Source: Syntrophaceae bacterium (GTDB lineage Bacteria; Desulfobacterota; SM23-61). Taken from it: a DNA stretch of 13,982 bases. Shown here one piece after another: positions 1 to 7,137 of this stretch. Position 1 is the first letter of the stretch. Each line of letters begins with the position of its first letter. Location of the stretch: positions 1 through 13,982 of the forward strand of contig PMCE01000547.1 in NCBI GenBank assembly GCA_003154025.1, written 5' to 3'. The position numbers and the translations under genes are program-made. The notes beneath the pieces are model-generated. The model worked only from the letters and a program-made list of their open reading frames with translations. It did not search any database and had not been told where the DNA came from.

Positions 1-27
1 TCAAGACTCGCTTGATTTGGGGCTAGT

Positions 28-636
28 GTGTATCCCAAGCTGGCGGATAAGCAGCTTGCCGAGAACACGAAGGAGGCCATGGGCTTTCCTGATATCCCAG
101 GTGGGCCTTCGCCAACGGGCTTGGCAACCGGGGTATTCGACTATGATTTCGGCCCGAATCTCCGCTACAACGACTTCTCGGGCGTCATCACTAACCAGCC
201 GCCACGTATTCGTAAGATCATTCCCGCTCTGATGCCGAAGGTGAACGCCGATGGCAACGAGATCGTGGGCGTTGCCTCGGTGCTTCATCAGGCGCCGCTG
301 GGTACATACACCGGGTGGAACGTGACAGCCGGCGGTTTTTTCAAAGGTCAGCCTTGCGGCGGAGGTCTCACAGGCGGCTATGTTCCGTTTGCGAAGACGA
401 AAGCCGAACGCCTTGCCAGCAACGACCCGCGGCCGTCCCTGGAAGAGCGCTACGGCACGCAGGGGGGCTACATGTGTGCCGTGCGGAAGGCGGCGAAGCA
501 CGAAGTTGCCAGGGGTTTCTTGCTGCAGCGCGACGCTGATCTGCTCATAGCCGAAGCGGCAAGCCCGCAGATCCTGCGTGTTGACATGCTAGCGAAGGAT
601 GCTGAAGAAGTGGCGCGAAAGCTGTGTAGCGACTGA
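28..636 (+). CDS. C-terminal fragment of alpha/beta-hydrolase-domain protein (5' truncated)
   Basis: The 202 readable residues resemble the C-terminal third of the large bacterial 'alpha/beta hydrolase domain' proteins (ABHD_10-like, normally about 600 residues). Recognisable blocks are a proline-rich YP-LAD stretch at residues 2-6, a VNADGNE strand near 72-78, PLGTYTGWN at 90-98, YVPFA at 118-122 and DPRPSLEERYG at 133-143. The catalytic nucleophile region would lie upstream and is absent. GTG at 28 is only the first possible start after an in-frame TGA at 13-15. The family's similarity begins at or before this point, so it is not a genuine N-terminus. The gene is therefore either cut by the window edge with a frameshift or terminal sequence error near base 15, or a decayed pseudogene. 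It is probably non-functional as it stands. It is not obviously linked to the downstream locus, being separated by 467 bases. Confidence 0.65.
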   Translation: MYPKLADKQLAENTKEAMGFPDIPGGPSPTGLATGVFDYDFGPNLRYNDFSGVITNQPPRIRKIIPALMPKVNADGNEIVGVASVLHQAPLGTYTGWNVTAGGFFKGQPCGGGLTGGYVPFAKTKAERLASNDPRPSLEERYGTQGGYMCAVRKAAKHEVARGFLLQRDADLLIAEAASPQILRVDMLAKDAEEVARKLCSD

Positions 637-1103
637 GCACAGGTGCGGTATCGGGCATCCGGGGCATCGAAGCCACTCAGGCAAGGGGTAAAGCCACGTT
701 TCTTGCACGGCACTGCGCAAGTTTCGACCGGTCGGACTGCAGATGCTCAAAAACCCGCCGTTTGCACACTTGGACTCTGGTACGCAGTTTTGATTCAGCG
801 TCCGTGTGAGCTCTGAACGCACCTCACATGCCCCTGGTATGAAGGGTTTGTGCCGGCGTGGGGGTCCGTGGGGCCGGTATGCAGGGCCAGGCTTTAAAAT
901 GCCTTGAAAAGGAAGGGGTGGACTACCCGACAGGCCAAAAAGGCCCTCAGTGCCCATTTGGGTCATACCGAGACAGGCGGACAGACGAGGCACTGCATTG
1001 ATCGTGGTCATCCCTGAGGCATCAGGTGCCCGAGGGTATTCATATTCGCCCATCGGAAACGCCAGCCAGGCAGCCAGGCTGAGCGAGGTATTGGGAGCGA
1101 GAG
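637..1103. other. 467-base intergenic stretch, no recognisable gene
   Basis: I see no convincing coding region, RNA gene or insertion sequence here. Open frames on both strands have no family resemblance and no good ribosome binding site. Minor structures are a GGCC-AAAAA-GGCC mini-hairpin near 931-945 and a tandem 8-base repeat at 1063-1078 just upstream of the zinc-ribbon gene. Together with the truncated gene to the left, this may be decayed sequence. Confidence 0.5.
1063..1081. repeat. Tandem 8-base repeat with hairpin potential
   Basis: CAGCCAGG occurs twice head to tail (1063-1070 and 1071-1078), followed by CTG. CAGCC at 1063-1067 can also pair with GGCTG at 1077-1081 around a 9-base loop. 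It ends 11 bases before the Shine-Dalgarno of the zinc-ribbon gene, so it might affect that leader. The short length means chance is quite possible. Confidence 0.35.
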
Positions 1104-1514
1104 ATGAAAGAATGCAGAGAATGCCATCACACCGTAAGTGAACAAGCTTTTTCATGCCCCAATTGTGGAGCGCCGTATCCGGCCAAGGAGAACTGGGACG
1201 AGTGGGGCTTTGAATACAAGTCCGAGGCAACCCTGTTCGGGCTGCCGCTCGTTCACATTTCCTTCAAATACCGACCAAACCGGGTACCGGTTCCTGCGAA
1301 GGGAGTCATCTCGATTGGGCAATTTGGGATGGGAATCATAAATATTTCCCAATTCGGCGTTGGTTTGATCAGCGTCAGCCAGTTTACGGTTGCGGGGTTT
1401 GCCCTGGCGCAGTTTGGGATAGCCTATTCGTTGATCGCCCAAATTGGCCTATACTTTGACAAAGGGTATGGCCAGATTGTGAGGAACATATTGGATCTGT
1501 TCAGCTTCTTCTAA
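1104..1514 (+). CDS. Zinc-ribbon protein with five decapeptide repeats
   Basis: This 136-residue protein starts with a zinc ribbon: C4-x2-C7 and C18-x2-C21, the second pair in a CPNCGAPYP context. A short linker leads to an FGLPLVHI segment at residues 45-52. Residues 67-116 are then built from five successive ten-residue units of the form G-x-I-x-I-x-Q-F-G-x, with the QF(G) core at 73-75, 83-85, 93-94 and 103-105 and a QIG variant at 113-115. The last 20 residues are hydrophobic. Similar zinc-ribbon plus short-period glycine/isoleucine repeat proteins are known as hypothetical bacterial proteins, and the repeat may form a beta-helical or membrane-associated stack. Function is unknown. GGGAG at 1093-1097, six bases before the ATG, supports the start. 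A small membrane-protein ORF follows 23 bases downstream, suggesting a two-gene unit. Confidence 0.75.
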   Translation: MKECRECHHTVSEQAFSCPNCGAPYPAKENWDEWGFEYKSEATLFGLPLVHISFKYRPNRVPVPAKGVISIGQFGMGIINISQFGVGLISVSQFTVAGFALAQFGIAYSLIAQIGLYFDKGYGQIVRNILDLFSFF

Positions 1515-1537
1515 ATGGGGACATAAATTTTCAAGAG

Positions 1538-1690
1538 ATGAAGGGGATGATGATTAGAATATTTGTTTTGCTGGCCATAGCTTTTATCATTTATCATTTC
1601 CTTCATGGCCTCCTGATGTGGTCGGTGACCAGGGATCAGATTGACAAGGACCTGCGAATTATGGAAGAATCATTGGCGACTTTTTGCTGA
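1538..1690 (+). CDS. Small single-span membrane protein
   Basis: This is an open frame of 50 codons. Residues 6-29 form one strongly hydrophobic segment (isoleucine, phenylalanine and leucine rich, then HGLLMWSV), followed by a charged tail of about 20 residues (TRDQIDKDLRIMEE). That gives the profile of a single-pass small membrane protein. Three in-frame ATGs lie at 1538, 1547 and 1550. AAGAG sits immediately before the first, and AAGGGG at 1541-1546 lies closer to the later two, so the exact start is uncertain. It lies 23 bases after the zinc-ribbon gene on the same strand and is probably co-transcribed with it. I recognise no family, and it could be spurious. The hydrophobic-then-charged layout and the stop just before a candidate terminator favour a real gene. 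Confidence 0.45.
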   Translation: MKGMMIRIFVLLAIAFIIYHFLHGLLMWSVTRDQIDKDLRIMEESLATFC

Positions 1691-1763
1691 ACGGGACCGA
1701 TCCTTAAGGGCGGATTTTCTCTCTTCGGCTGCGTGTCGGTAGAGGATATTAATTCCCCAAACT

Positions 1764-1782
1764 GCCGGAAAGCGGTTTTTTT
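1764..1782 (+). terminator. Weak candidate intrinsic terminator
   Basis: GCCG-GAAAG-CGGT can form a 3-4 bp stem with a 5-base loop (CCG 1765-1767 with CGG 1773-1775, plus a G-T pair) directly followed by seven T residues at 1776-1782. The T tract is good but the stem is short. It is placed where the zinc-ribbon/small-ORF unit should end, before the transporter operon. Confidence 0.3.
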
Positions 1783-1843
1783 CTCCTGCAATTGCCTCCG
1801 GGTGAGGGATTCCGGGCCTGTTCTTCTTATAGTGACCCGTATG

Positions 1844-1858
1844 GCATAATATGCGCAT
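1844..1858 (+). promoter_or_regulatory. Candidate promoter -10/operator upstream of tctB
   Basis: A perfect inverted repeat GCATA-A-TATGC (1844-1854) contains CATAAT (1845-1850), a five-of-six match to a -10 hexamer. It overlaps the palindrome ATGCGCAT (1851-1858). The site is 51 bases upstream of the tctB start and follows the candidate terminator, which is the expected place for the promoter and operator of the transporter/catabolic locus. No convincing -35 is visible (TTCTTC-like at the right distance), so an activator-dependent promoter would be needed. This is inference. Confidence 0.3.
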
Positions 1859-1908
1859 TGTCAATCGGGGGGAGCGAAAAATCAGGAATGTCATTCAGGA
1901 GCATTAAC

Positions 1909-2376
1909 ATGAGGATCGGGGAATTTGTGGCCGGGGGTTCCCTTGCAGGACTAGGGGTTCTGGTAATTATTTTCTCCTCCAGACTTGGATTGCAAAGACT
2001 TTCGGATCCGGGTCCCGGCCTATACCCATTTCTGTTAGGAATTTTACTTTGTATTCTCGTCATTCCTGTTTGTGTCGGCTCTCTGATGAAAAGGAAGCTC
2101 AGCGCTCAAGGTGAGTCCGAGGCAAAGCCGTCGGAAAGCAAAGCGAACCTTACGAAATTGACGATCCCGATTTTCAGCTTGATCGGCTATTTCCTTTTAT
2201 TGGAATTCTTTGGGTTCTTGATCACTTCCTTTCTGTTTTTATTAGGGTTGTTTTGGTATGGCCATCCCCGTCAATGGAGGCTGGTCCTCCTCTTTCCTTT
2301 CTTTGTCGTAATCGCTTCCTATTTCATTTTTCAAGTACTCCTACAGGTCCCCTTCCCCCCGGGGTTGTGGAGATAA
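1909..2376 (+). CDS. tctB: Tripartite tricarboxylate transporter small membrane subunit TctB
   Basis: This is the small integral-membrane subunit of a tripartite tricarboxylate transporter (TTT), which partners TctA in cation-driven uptake of a solute delivered by TctC. The 155 residues match the family's usual length of about 150. An N-terminal hydrophobic segment covers residues 8-23. It is followed by the family-typical DPGPGLYPFLLG block at 33-44, which leads into a second span to about 58. A charged cytoplasmic loop of about 25 residues follows (60-84), then two more spans at about 86-116 and 124-146. The C-terminus has the typical F-x-x-L-L-x-V-P-F-P-P-G ending. ATG at 1909 was chosen because AGGAG (1897-1901) lies seven bases upstream and the protein begins as the family does. 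An ATG at 1888 and earlier in-frame codons add an atypical extension. tctA follows after 10 bases. Confidence 0.9.
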   Translation: MRIGEFVAGGSLAGLGVLVIIFSSRLGLQRLSDPGPGLYPFLLGILLCILVIPVCVGSLMKRKLSAQGESEAKPSESKANLTKLTIPIFSLIGYFLLLEFFGFLITSFLFLLGLFWYGHPRQWRLVLLFPFFVVIASYFIFQVLLQVPFPPGLWR

Positions 2377-2386
2377 AAGGATTGAC

Positions 2387-3883
2387 GTGGAAATTTGGTC
2401 CAATGTTTTAATGGGGTTTCAACAGGTTTCCCAGCCAATTAACTTACTCTATTGCTTTATCGGGGTAGCAATGGGGACGCTCATCGGTGTCCTGCCGGGA
2501 ATTGGGCCTATCGCGACCATGTCCATGCTATTTCCCCTGGCGATGGCCGCTTCCCCCCTAGCCAGCATCATCATGTTAGCTGGCATTTATTACGGAGCGA
2601 TGTATGGGGGGTCAACAACCTCCATCCTCGTAAACATCCCCGGAGAAGCGGCATCCGTCGTAACCTGCATTGATGGATATCAGATGGCCAGAAAAGGCCG
2701 GGCAGGGCCTGCCTTGGGAATATCGGCTTTCGGGTCCTTTATCGGTGGCACCTTCAGCATCATCGTCCTGATGTATCTTGTCCTTCCTCTATCCAAAATC
2801 GCCATCCGTATGGGCCCGCCGGAATACCTCGGTTTCCTGGCCATGGGGATGACCATGGTTGTTTATTTAAGCGGCCGGTCAATCCTTAAAGGGGGGATCA
2901 TGGCCGTCGTAGGGCTTCTCCTTGGCTGCGTGGGAATGGACCTTGTTTCTGGGAAAAGTCGTTTCACCCTAGGAATTCCTTATTTTGATGAGGGAATTGA
3001 CATCGCCCCCATGGTCATGGGCCTTTTTGGGATATCGGAAGTGCTAGGAAACTTGGTAAAGCCGGAAGAAAGAGATATTTTCAAAACCCGAGTTTCCAAC
3101 CTCTTGCCCAGCTTGGATGACTGGCGAAGATCGACCTTTCCCATTATTCGAGGGTCGGTCCTGGGGTTCTTCCTGGGAATCGTCCCCGGCGGCGGAGGGG
3201 TCCTGGCATCTTTTCTATCTTATGCGACGGAAAAAAGGATTTCCCGCCACCCGGAGGAATTTGGAAAAGGAGCGATCGAAGGGGTGGCCGGTCCTGAAAC
3301 CGCTAATAACTCCGCGATCGGAGGAGCCTTTATTCCTCTTTTTGCCTTGGGGATTCCTTCAAACGTGGTCATGGCCATTCTTTTGGCCAGCTTAATGGTC
3401 CATGGCGTAGCCCCCGGCGCCGGCTTCATCGCCAAAAACCCCGAGCTTTTCTGGGGGGTCGTGGCGAGCATGTATATTGGGAATGTCATGTTAGTCATCC
3501 TTAACCTTCCCCTCATCGGGGTGTGGGTGAAGATCCTCAAGATCCCCTATCGGATCCTATTCCCTCTGATCCTTTTTTTCTGCGTAATCGGGGCTTACAG
3601 CATAAACAGCCGAACTTTCGATGTGATCGTGATGGTCGTTTTTGGAGTGACAGGGTATGTTTTGAAGGAACTTGATTATGAACCTGCCCCCTTGGCTTTG
3701 GCCTTTGTCCTCGGGCCGATGTTCGAATTATCGTTTCGGCAGACCATGATCATTGCCAGTCATAACCTTTTTTTCTTTTTTTCCAGGCCTATCGCCCTGA
3801 CCGCCTTGCTGATCGCAACCCTCCTGATCCTTTCCCGCTTCGTCAGTTATCTCAGGAAGGGAGGGCGAAAGGTTGGAAATTGA
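2387..3883 (+). CDS. tctA: Tripartite tricarboxylate transporter large permease subunit TctA
   Basis: This 498-residue, highly hydrophobic protein is the large permease subunit of the TTT system and forms the transport pathway. Family length is about 500. Conserved signatures are clear: GVLPGIGP at 34-41, YYGAMYGGSTTSILVNIPGE at 68-87 and DGYQMARKGRAGPALG at 96-111. In the second half come GIVPGGGG at 264-271, GPETANNSAIGG at 302-313 and LGIPSN at 321-326. The two PG-containing motifs reflect the internal two-fold pseudo-repeat known for TctA. The start is GTG at 2387 with AAAGG six bases upstream, ten bases after tctB, so the two are surely co-transcribed and probably translationally coupled. 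Substrate cannot be predicted from the permease alone. The family moves di- and tricarboxylates and assorted aromatic acids. Confidence 0.95.
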   Translation: MEIWSNVLMGFQQVSQPINLLYCFIGVAMGTLIGVLPGIGPIATMSMLFPLAMAASPLASIIMLAGIYYGAMYGGSTTSILVNIPGEAASVVTCIDGYQMARKGRAGPALGISAFGSFIGGTFSIIVLMYLVLPLSKIAIRMGPPEYLGFLAMGMTMVVYLSGRSILKGGIMAVVGLLLGCVGMDLVSGKSRFTLGIPYFDEGIDIAPMVMGLFGISEVLGNLVKPEERDIFKTRVSNLLPSLDDWRRSTFPIIRGSVLGFFLGIVPGGGGVLASFLSYATEKRISRHPEEFGKGAIEGVAGPETANNSAIGGAFIPLFALGIPSNVVMAILLASLMVHGVAPGAGFIAKNPELFWGVVASMYIGNVMLVILNLPLIGVWVKILKIPYRILFPLILFFCVIGAYSINSRTFDVIVMVVFGVTGYVLKELDYEPAPLALAFVLGPMFELSFRQTMIIASHNLFFFFSRPIALTALLIATLLILSRFVSYLRKGGRKVGN

Positions 3884-3935
3884 GCTTGGGAAACTGTGTA
3901 GAGATTTCATAAAAATTAAATCGAAGGGAAGCGAA

Positions 3936-4919
3936 ATGAAAAAAAATACGGCAGGAATTTTGGCATGCATGGCCTTATTATTATTTATCTCCACAAGTTG
4001 GGCAGCAGATTTCCCCACCAAAGCGATGGAATGGATGGCCCCTTTTGGCCCTGGTGGACCCTCGGCTATAGCCCTCAAGGTGATCGGCGATGCCACATCC
4101 AAGACCATGGGGAAACCGGTTCTAATCGTTCCCGCTCCAGGAGGTGGAGGGACCATCGGCGGGGCCCGGGTGGCCAAGGCGAAACCGGATGGTTACACCC
4201 TTCTCAACGCCAACTCCGCGACCAATGCCATCTCTTTGTATATCAAGAAAGAGGTCCCCTACACGAACAGGGATTTTGAATTCTTAGCTGAATTCGGAGC
4301 CCTGGATTTGGGTTTGCTGATCAAAGGGGACTCTCCTTTCAAGACGATTGATGACTATATCGATTTTGCCAAAAAGAATCCTTCCGGGATCAAACAAGCT
4401 TCCACCGGGTCGGGAACGGGAGGCCATTTTTGCCTGGAATTGCTGAAATTGAGAGCCGGCGGGCTCAAGATCGATATGGTTCCCTTCAAAACCTCCGCGG
4501 AAATCCGGACGGCAGTCTTGGGGGGCCATTGCCATGCGGCCTTCATCTACGGAGGGGCCGGTGGGCCGGGGGACGAGTTTAAGCAATCCATCGAAGGCGG
4601 GGGTAGGATATTGGCGGTTGCCTCGAAAAATCGGTTGAAGGCGTATCCCCAGGTACCTACCTTCAAGGAGAAGGGACTGGACGTGGTCTTCTCTGCATGG
4701 TACGGGATTGCGGGTCCCAAAGGAATGCCAAAGGACGTATCCGACAAATTAAAGGAGGCTATCTATAAGGCGTTGCACGACCCCCAGGTCATTCAGGGCG
4801 TCGAGGGCCTGGGGTTTCGTTTCGAATTCCGCAACAGCGAAGAATTCACCAGCTTCGTGGGAGAATTTGATACCCTTGTGAAGAAGATCGTGGAAGAGGC
4901 AAAAATCCAAGTGGAGTGA
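3936..4919 (+). CDS. tctC: TTT-family periplasmic substrate-binding protein (first paralogue)
   Basis: This is a 327-residue extracytoplasmic binding protein of the TctC/Bug family, which captures the solute and hands it to TctAB. A lysine-rich start, hydrophobic core (residues 6-20) and SWA|AD site form a signal peptide cleaved after about residue 23. The mature N-terminus FPTKAMEWMAPFGPGGPSA corresponds to the Bug motif YPxKPI..vPF.aGG..D, but the aspartate that commonly follows the GG is replaced by alanine. GGGGTIGG, KPDGYTLL, GDSPF and a C-terminal SAWYGIAGPKGMP block are typical. ATG 3936 is preferred over an in-frame TTG at 3873 because it begins the signal peptide and has AAGGGAA just upstream. 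A paralogue about 63% identical lies 12 bases downstream. The ligand is unknown. Confidence 0.92.
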   Translation: MKKNTAGILACMALLLFISTSWAADFPTKAMEWMAPFGPGGPSAIALKVIGDATSKTMGKPVLIVPAPGGGGTIGGARVAKAKPDGYTLLNANSATNAISLYIKKEVPYTNRDFEFLAEFGALDLGLLIKGDSPFKTIDDYIDFAKKNPSGIKQASTGSGTGGHFCLELLKLRAGGLKIDMVPFKTSAEIRTAVLGGHCHAAFIYGGAGGPGDEFKQSIEGGGRILAVASKNRLKAYPQVPTFKEKGLDVVFSAWYGIAGPKGMPKDVSDKLKEAIYKALHDPQVIQGVEGLGFRFEFRNSEEFTSFVGEFDTLVKKIVEEAKIQVE

Positions 4920-4931
4920 AGGAGAATAGGG

Positions 4932-5924
4932 ATGTCCACTTTTGGCAAGCGCTTGATTTGTGCATTACCGTTTTTAATCCTGTTTGGAGTGGGGGGCGAG
5001 GGCTGGGCAGCCGAATTCCCCGTAAAGGCAATGGAATGGCTGGCCCCTTTTGGTCCTGGTGGACCTTCTGCCGTTTCTCTCAAATTCATCGGGGATCAAG
5101 TTTCCAAGGTTCTCGGGAAACCGGTTTTGGTCGTTCCCGTCCCAGGAGGGGGAGGAACAATCGGGGGATCCCGAGCATCCAAGGCGAAGCCCGATGGATA
5201 TACCCTTTTGGGGGCCAATTCGGCGACTAACGGTACGGCTCTCCTGATGAAGAAGGATTTGCCATATAGGAATGAAGACTTTGATTTCATAGCCGAGTAC
5301 GGAGCGATGGATCTCGGCTTGGCCGTGAAGGGTGATTCTCCCTTCCAAACCCTGGAGGATTATATAGCGTATGCTCAAAAAAATCCCTCGGCGGTTAAAA
5401 CCGGAACGACGGGCGTGGGGGCAACCGATCATCTGGTAGGGGAATTGCTGGCCATGGAAGCGGGGCGAATGAAGGTGGATGCCGTGCCTTTTAAATCTCC
5501 CGCTGAAAAGAGAACCGCGATCTTAGGAGGCCATGTCCATTCAGGGTTTATTTACGGCGGAGGGGGCGGGCCCGGGGATGAGTTTCATCAGATTATTGAA
5601 GGAGGGGGAAGAATCCTGGCCGTCACCACTCCTACCAGACTGAAGGCCTATCCCACCATCCCCACCTTCTCAGAACGGGGATTAAACGTGGTTTTATCCG
5701 CCTGGTATGGGATTGCCGCACCCAAGGGCATCCCCAAAGAGATCCTACAAAAGCTTAAAGGAGTCATTTACAAAATTATCCAGGAGCCGGAAACGATCAA
5801 GACGATCGAAAGTCTGGGCTATCGCAACGAGTTTCGAACTGGTGAGGACTTGACCCAATTCGTGAAAGAGCGGGAAAAGTTAGTCGAGAAGATCATTCGG
5901 GAAGCCCGGATCCCGGTTAATTAG
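4932..5924 (+). CDS. tctC: TTT-family periplasmic substrate-binding protein (second paralogue)
   Basis: This is a 330-residue TctC/Bug-family binding protein. It has a signal peptide (positive start, hydrophobic 9-22, cleavage near GWA|AE at about residue 27) and a mature protein that aligns without gaps to the preceding gene product. My hand count gives about 193 identities over 304 positions. Conserved blocks include FPVKAMEWLAPFGPGGPSA, GGGGTIGG, KPDGYTLLGANSATN, FIYGG-GGPGDEF, IEGGGRILAV and SAWYGIAAPKG. Like its neighbour it lacks the aspartate after the GG motif. Differences cluster at mature positions about 76-85, 125-150 and 215-245, which could alter ligand choice. AAGGAG (4919-4924) seven bases before ATG 4932 supports the start. 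This is evidently a tandem duplication retained in the operon. It may widen the range of ligands served by one TctAB channel. Confidence 0.92.
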   Translation: MSTFGKRLICALPFLILFGVGGEGWAAEFPVKAMEWLAPFGPGGPSAVSLKFIGDQVSKVLGKPVLVVPVPGGGGTIGGSRASKAKPDGYTLLGANSATNGTALLMKKDLPYRNEDFDFIAEYGAMDLGLAVKGDSPFQTLEDYIAYAQKNPSAVKTGTTGVGATDHLVGELLAMEAGRMKVDAVPFKSPAEKRTAILGGHVHSGFIYGGGGGPGDEFHQIIEGGGRILAVTTPTRLKAYPTIPTFSERGLNVVLSAWYGIAAPKGIPKEILQKLKGVIYKIIQEPETIKTIESLGYRNEFRTGEDLTQFVKEREKLVEKIIREARIPVN

Positions 5925-5958
5925 GAATTCAGATTGAAAAGGTCGAAAGGAAGAATGG

Positions 5959-7065
5959 ATGAACACCGAGAAAAGGATCCGGGCCATTCAGAACAAGATC
6001 GCCGAACGGAGTCTTGCGGGACTCCTCCTCAGCCGGTATCCAACGATCGGGTATCTGACCGGGGTGTACCAGCGGTGGGGCACCATTATGCTTGTCCCGC
6101 AAGAAGGGCAGCCGATCCTCTGCTCAGCAGAAATCGCCCGGGTTCGGGATGAAGCCTTAGAATCGGACCTGATCGAATTTGTCGGCCAGACGGGATATAA
6201 GAGCGCGGTGTACTACTCGCGCATAAAGGCGGTCACCCATGAGATCAAAAGATTGCATTTGGAGCGTGAACGATTGGGCTGTGAAAAGGGTTCTTTGTCC
6301 GCAGGGGAATACGAGGATCTGAAGGAGCTTCTCCCCCAAGCGGAGTGGGTGAATGCGGGGGATCTCGTACCGTCTCTGATGCTCATAAAGGATCCGCAAG
6401 AGCTCAGAGTACTGAGGAAATTGGCGGCCATCGCGGACGTGGGAATTCATGAGGCTTTACAGGCCCTGCGGGTCGGGGCCAATGAGTTAGAAGTCTCCGG
6501 CCGGATGGACTTAGCCATGAAGCGGGCCGGAGCGGAGAAAACCTGGTTTCCGACCCATGTGGCCTCTGGCTATCGGTCCAACTTCAATATGGCCTACCCG
6601 ACGGATAAAATCGTGCAATCCGGTGATAAAGTCGCATTGGATGTGGGCCCCCTGCTTCAGCTTTATTGCGGACAGCTGAATGTCCATGTGGTGGTGGGAA
6701 AGAGTGCTCCGGAATATAAAAAATTATTCCAAGCGGGAGCCGACGTCTTGCAGACCATTTACGGGGCCTTGGAGCCCGGGAAGAAGGCTTCGGAGATGTA
6801 CGCGACAGGGATGCAGAAGGCTCGAGGGCTGGGTTACGGAGAAGTCCTGCCCCACTTCGGCAGAGGAATCGGGATGATTGACAACGAGGAACTGCTGACC
6901 TTTAGCCCTACCTGTGAAACGGTCCTGAAACCGGGTATGGTCCTGGCCATCATCACCTATATCCGCGACGGTCAAAACGTGATCAGCAATGAAAGGATGG
7001 TGGAAATGACGGAGAAAGGGGGGCAATGGCTTTGTTCCTACCCACTAGAGTTGATCGAGATCTGA
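5959..7065 (+). CDS. Creatinase/M24-fold protein with degenerate metal site
   Basis: This 368-residue protein has the pita-bread M24 layout. A creatinase-type N-terminal domain (about 1-125, with a RYPTIGYLTG strand at 26-35) precedes the M24 domain (about 150-368). The family covers Xaa-Pro aminopeptidases, prolidases and metal-independent creatinase. Aligned to the five usual metal ligands, only D228 (in LDVG) and E345 (in NERMV) remain. The second aspartate is N241, the histidine of GHGIG is R302 (GRGIG), and the glutamate of GMVxxIEP is I332. The substrate-side histidine before PTD is M211. A classic dinuclear peptidase is therefore unlikely. It may be a metal-free hydrolase, or a binding or pseudo-enzyme. 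ATG 5959 follows GAAAGGAA with a suitable spacer, 34 bases after the second binding-protein gene, so it belongs to the transporter operon. Confidence 0.85.
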   Translation: MNTEKRIRAIQNKIAERSLAGLLLSRYPTIGYLTGVYQRWGTIMLVPQEGQPILCSAEIARVRDEALESDLIEFVGQTGYKSAVYYSRIKAVTHEIKRLHLERERLGCEKGSLSAGEYEDLKELLPQAEWVNAGDLVPSLMLIKDPQELRVLRKLAAIADVGIHEALQALRVGANELEVSGRMDLAMKRAGAEKTWFPTHVASGYRSNFNMAYPTDKIVQSGDKVALDVGPLLQLYCGQLNVHVVVGKSAPEYKKLFQAGADVLQTIYGALEPGKKASEMYATGMQKARGLGYGEVLPHFGRGIGMIDNEELLTFSPTCETVLKPGMVLAIITYIRDGQNVISNERMVEMTEKGGQWLCSYPLELIEI

Positions 7066-7101
7066 TAACGCCTTGAGCTAAACCCATCCGAAACGCTGCA
7101 G

Positions 7102-7115
7102 TCCCCTACGGGGGA
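7102..7115 (+). promoter_or_regulatory. Short hairpin in the leader of the DUF1177 gene
   Basis: TCCCC-TACG-GGGGA forms a five-base-pair stem with a tetraloop in the 72-base gap after the M24-like gene. It is followed by the AGGAGAGG ribosome binding site of the next gene. There is no T tract, so it is not a terminator. It may modulate mRNA processing or stability, or be incidental. Confidence 0.3.
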
Positions 7116-7137
7116 GGACATTCGGCAGGAGAGGGAA

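Noticed and set aside
589..1230. 213-codon open frame on the minus strand across the first intergenic region
   Set aside because: It overlaps the hydrolase tail and the start of the zinc-ribbon gene. It has an erratic composition rich in proline, arginine and serine, and no recognisable domain. It may be chance or repetitive sequence.
1842..1855. TGGCA...GC resembling a sigma-54 promoter
   Set aside because: The GG-to-GC spacing is two bases too short for a -24/-12 element.
1792..1908. Longer N-terminus for TctB
   Set aside because: The extension is not membrane-like, overlaps the candidate promoter, and the best Shine-Dalgarno serves ATG 1909.
3728..4177. Minus-strand open frame spanning tctA end and first tctC start
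   Set aside because: It is a shadow of two solid genes with no independent family match.
4974..5432. Minus-strand open frame opposite the second binding-protein gene
   Set aside because: It is fully inside a well-supported gene, and its residues mirror the glycine- and proline-rich codons of that gene.
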